Assembly: GCA_015478765.1 (NCBI GenBank)
Contig: JADMKR010000027.1
Location: 1-7,620 of the forward strand
Direction: 5' to 3'
Length of the DNA: 7,620 nucleotides
Source of the DNA: Flavobacterium sp.
GTDB lineage: Bacteria > Bacteroidota > Bacteroidia > Flavobacteriales > Flavobacteriaceae
Within the stretch, counting starts at the first letter, position 1. Each line of letters starts with the position of its first letter. The position numbers and the translations under genes were made by a program. The notes under the pieces are model-generated. The model did no database searches. It was not told where the DNA came from and was given only the letters and a program-made list of their open reading frames with translations. Shown here piece by piece: positions 6,422 through 7,620 of this stretch.

Positions 6422-6919
6422 ATGAACAAGAACATTATCCTTACCCACGAGCAGATTGCGCACAAGATCAGGCGGATCGCCTACCAGATATATGAGACAT
6501 TTGTCGATCAGGACCAGATTGTAATTGCGGGCATTGCATCGAACGGATATGTGTTTGCACAGAAGCTCGAAGCCGAACTTCAAAAAATATCACCCTTAAA
6601 GGTGTTGTTGTGCAAGGTGGTAATTGATAAGGAAAATCCGCATTTGCCGGTTACGACATCACTATTGCCGGAACAGTATACTGATAAAGGCCTGGTGCTG
6701 GTTGATGATGTACTGAATTCGGGGACGACACTGGTGTATGGCGTCAAGCACTTTTTAGAAGTCCCGCTGGCGAAATTCAAGACGGCGGTTTTAGTTGACC
6801 GCAATCATAAAAAGTATCCTGTCAAAGCCGACTTTAAGGGAATATCGTTGTCGACGTCACTATTCGAGCACGTGGACGTTGTATTTGAGGAAGAATCGGA
6901 TTATGCGTGCTTAAGTTAG
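6422..6919 (+). CDS. Type I phosphoribosyltransferase, PyrR-like
   Basis: This 165-residue cytoplasmic protein has the PRPP-binding signature of type I phosphoribosyltransferases, VLVDDVLNSGTT (92-103), preceded by IVIAGIASNGYVFA (33-46), the usual first loop. The segment VLVDRNHKKYPVKADFKG (123-140), followed by LSTS (142-145), resembles PyrR, the bifunctional uracil phosphoribosyltransferase and pyr-mRNA attenuation protein (about 180 residues in Bacillus). LTHEQIAHKIRRIAYQI (7-23) also fits the PyrR N-terminus. No pyrimidine gene is in the window, so the family is clear but the base substrate and any RNA-binding role are not; an adenine or hypoxanthine enzyme is a less likely alternative. 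It sits 2 bases after the S4 gene and its 3' end overlaps convergent aroK by 9 bases. Confidence 0.85.
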   Translation: MNKNIILTHEQIAHKIRRIAYQIYETFVDQDQIVIAGIASNGYVFAQKLEAELQKISPLKVLLCKVVIDKENPHLPVTTSLLPEQYTDKGLVLVDDVLNSGTTLVYGVKHFLEVPLAKFKTAVLVDRNHKKYPVKADFKGISLSTSLFEHVDVVFEEESDYACLS

Positions 6920-7420
6920 AAGCGCCACGATTTCATTTACAATCTCGTCGGCAGTTTTACCGTCGATAGTTACAACAAAATCGGATTGCTCGTAAAACGA
7001 ACTTCTTTCGAACAGGTGCTTGGCTATAAATTCGGTCAGATCGTCGCGGGAACGATCCTGAATCAATGGACGATTATCGCTGTTAGCGATCCTTTCGCAT
7101 AAAAGTGCGATGCTACCTTTTAAATAAATTGACACTCCCCCAGTTTTAATAGCATCGAGATTATTGCCGTAGCAGGGCGTTCCGCCGCCGAGTGCGAGGA
7201 CAAAATTGGTTTGCTGGGACAATACCGAATTGAGCAAATGAGATTCAAGTTTGCGAAAGTAAATCTCACCTTTTAACGAGAAAATTTCCGTCACTGACAG
7301 ATTTTCGTGAGATTCAATCAATTGATCGAGATCGATATGCTGGAGGTGCAGGGTTGATGCCAGTTTGACGGCAACTGTACTCTTACCCGACCCCATGTAA
7401 CCTTGTAGGATAATATTCAT
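6911..7420 (-). CDS. aroK: Shikimate kinase
   Basis: The 169-residue length is normal for AroK, which phosphorylates shikimate to shikimate 3-phosphate with ATP in the chorismate (aromatic amino acid) pathway in the cytoplasm. The Walker A loop GYMGSGKST is at 7-15. Shikimate-binding residues are visible: D30 and D32 in HIDLDQLIE, R56 in YFRKLE (54-59), GGG at 78-80, and R139 in FERSSFYEQSDFVV (137-150). The lid segment RPLI (117-120) carries the ATP-contact Arg. All key residues are present, so the enzyme should be active. The ATG is immediately before the Walker region, as usual, and is preceded by AAGGA at a spacing of 9 bases. The gene converges on the phosphoribosyltransferase gene and diverges from the tRNA. 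Confidence 0.95.
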   Translation of the reverse strand: MNIILQGYMGSGKSTVAVKLASTLHLQHIDLDQLIESHENLSVTEIFSLKGEIYFRKLESHLLNSVLSQQTNFVLALGGGTPCYGNNLDAIKTGGVSIYLKGSIALLCERIANSDNRPLIQDRSRDDLTEFIAKHLFERSSFYEQSDFVVTIDGKTADEIVNEIVALLT

Positions 7421-7429
7421 GGTAATAAA

Positions 7430-7446
7430 TCCTTATCAATTAAGGA
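7430..7446 (-). promoter_or_regulatory. Small leader hairpin containing the aroK Shine-Dalgarno-like site
   Basis: On the minus strand, TCCTTA pairs with TAAGGA around the 5-base loop ATTGA. The 3' arm contains AAGGA, the only Shine-Dalgarno-like motif near the aroK start. Formation of the stem would hide it from the ribosome. The stem is short and AU-rich, so a regulatory effect is uncertain. Confidence 0.3.
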
Positions 7447-7471
7447 ATTAAATATGTAAATGAAAAAAAGC

Positions 7472-7479
7472 CAAATTTA
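7472..7479 (-). promoter_or_regulatory. -7 promoter element of aroK
   Basis: The minus strand reads TAAATTTG, an exact TAnnTTTG match, 51 bases upstream of the aroK start. TTTA (plus-strand positions 7501-7504) lies 21 bases further upstream and could act as an imperfect -33 element. This predicts a leader of roughly 45 bases that includes the small hairpin. Confidence 0.55.
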
Positions 7480-7491
7480 AAATATAATTGG

Positions 7492-7523
7492 TTTGAAATA
7501 TAAAGAATAACGTCTTATATTTG
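7492..7523 (+). promoter_or_regulatory. Promoter of the tRNA-Lys gene
   Basis: TTTG (7492-7495) and TATATTTG (7516-7523) match the -33 and -7 consensus exactly with a 20-base spacer. Transcription would start near 7530, about 17 bases before the mature tRNA. The -33 element overlaps the region upstream of the divergent aroK promoter. Confidence 0.78.
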
Positions 7524-7546
7524 CACCCGCATTCAAAAAGGTTAAA

Positions 7547-7619
7547 GACTCGATAGCTCAGTTGGTAGAGCACATCACTTTTAATGATGGGGTCCTGGGT
7601 TCGAGCCCCAGTCGGGTCA
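7547..7619 (+). tRNA. tRNA-Lys (anticodon TTT)
   Basis: A complete 73-base cloverleaf can be folded. The acceptor stem is GACTCGA / TCGGGTC (two G-T pairs counted as wobble or near it at the middle), the D stem GCTC / GAGC, the anticodon stem CATCA / TGATG with loop CTTTTAA (anticodon TTT at 7580-7582), and the T stem CTGGG / CCCAG with loop TTCGAGC. The discriminator base is A at 7619. The window ends one base later (C), so whether CCA is encoded cannot be told. It may be the first of a tRNA cluster. Confidence 0.96.
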
Positions 7620-7620
7620 C

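Overview
The window looks like a stretch of chromosome from a flavobacterium (Bacteroidota, probably Flavobacteriaceae). Four things point there: a C-terminal type IX secretion (T9SS type A) sorting domain, TAnnTTTG-type -7 promoter elements with TTTG about 20 bases upstream, A-rich leaders with few Shine-Dalgarno sites, and a transketolase split into two polypeptides. By eye the base composition is fairly balanced, so this is not one of the very AT-rich Flavobacterium genomes.

Layout. Positions 1-1426 hold the 3' part of a large secreted protein: MopE-like metal-binding repeats, three Cys-bracketed tandem domains and the T9SS tail. It is closed by a strong terminator. Positions 1536-2855 encode an exported serine hydrolase of the beta-lactamase/PBP family. 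A good promoter at 2921-2952 then drives the N-terminal and C-terminal transketolase subunits (2978-3829 and 3858-4811). A symmetric hairpin at 4828-4861 can end transcription from both sides, because the next gene (4873-5961, minus strand) converges on it. That gene encodes an FKBP-type prolyl isomerase lipoprotein with an Asp-rich, calcium-binding-like tail. An 80-base divergent region leads to a two-gene plus-strand unit, an Hsp15-like S4 RNA-binding protein (6042-6419) and a PyrR-like phosphoribosyltransferase (6422-6919). Shikimate kinase (6911-7420, minus strand) converges on it with a 9-base overlap. A tRNA-Lys(TTT), with a near-ideal promoter, closes the window.

The genes fall into two groups: cell-envelope or secreted proteins (T9SS protein, serine hydrolase, FKBP lipoprotein) and core housekeeping functions (transketolase, aroK, S4 protein, phosphoribosyltransferase, tRNA). 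Transketolase (which supplies erythrose 4-phosphate) and shikimate kinase both feed aromatic amino acid synthesis, but they are in separate transcription units and no joint control is visible.

I see no insertion sequence, CRISPR array, phage gene, toxin-antitoxin pair or defence system, and no convincing new multi-gene system. The most unusual material is the Cys-bracketed repeat domain of the first protein, the domain make-up of the FKBP lipoprotein, the S4/PyrR-like gene pair, and a small hairpin in the aroK leader that includes its apparent ribosome binding site. Every gap between genes is shorter than 300 bases.
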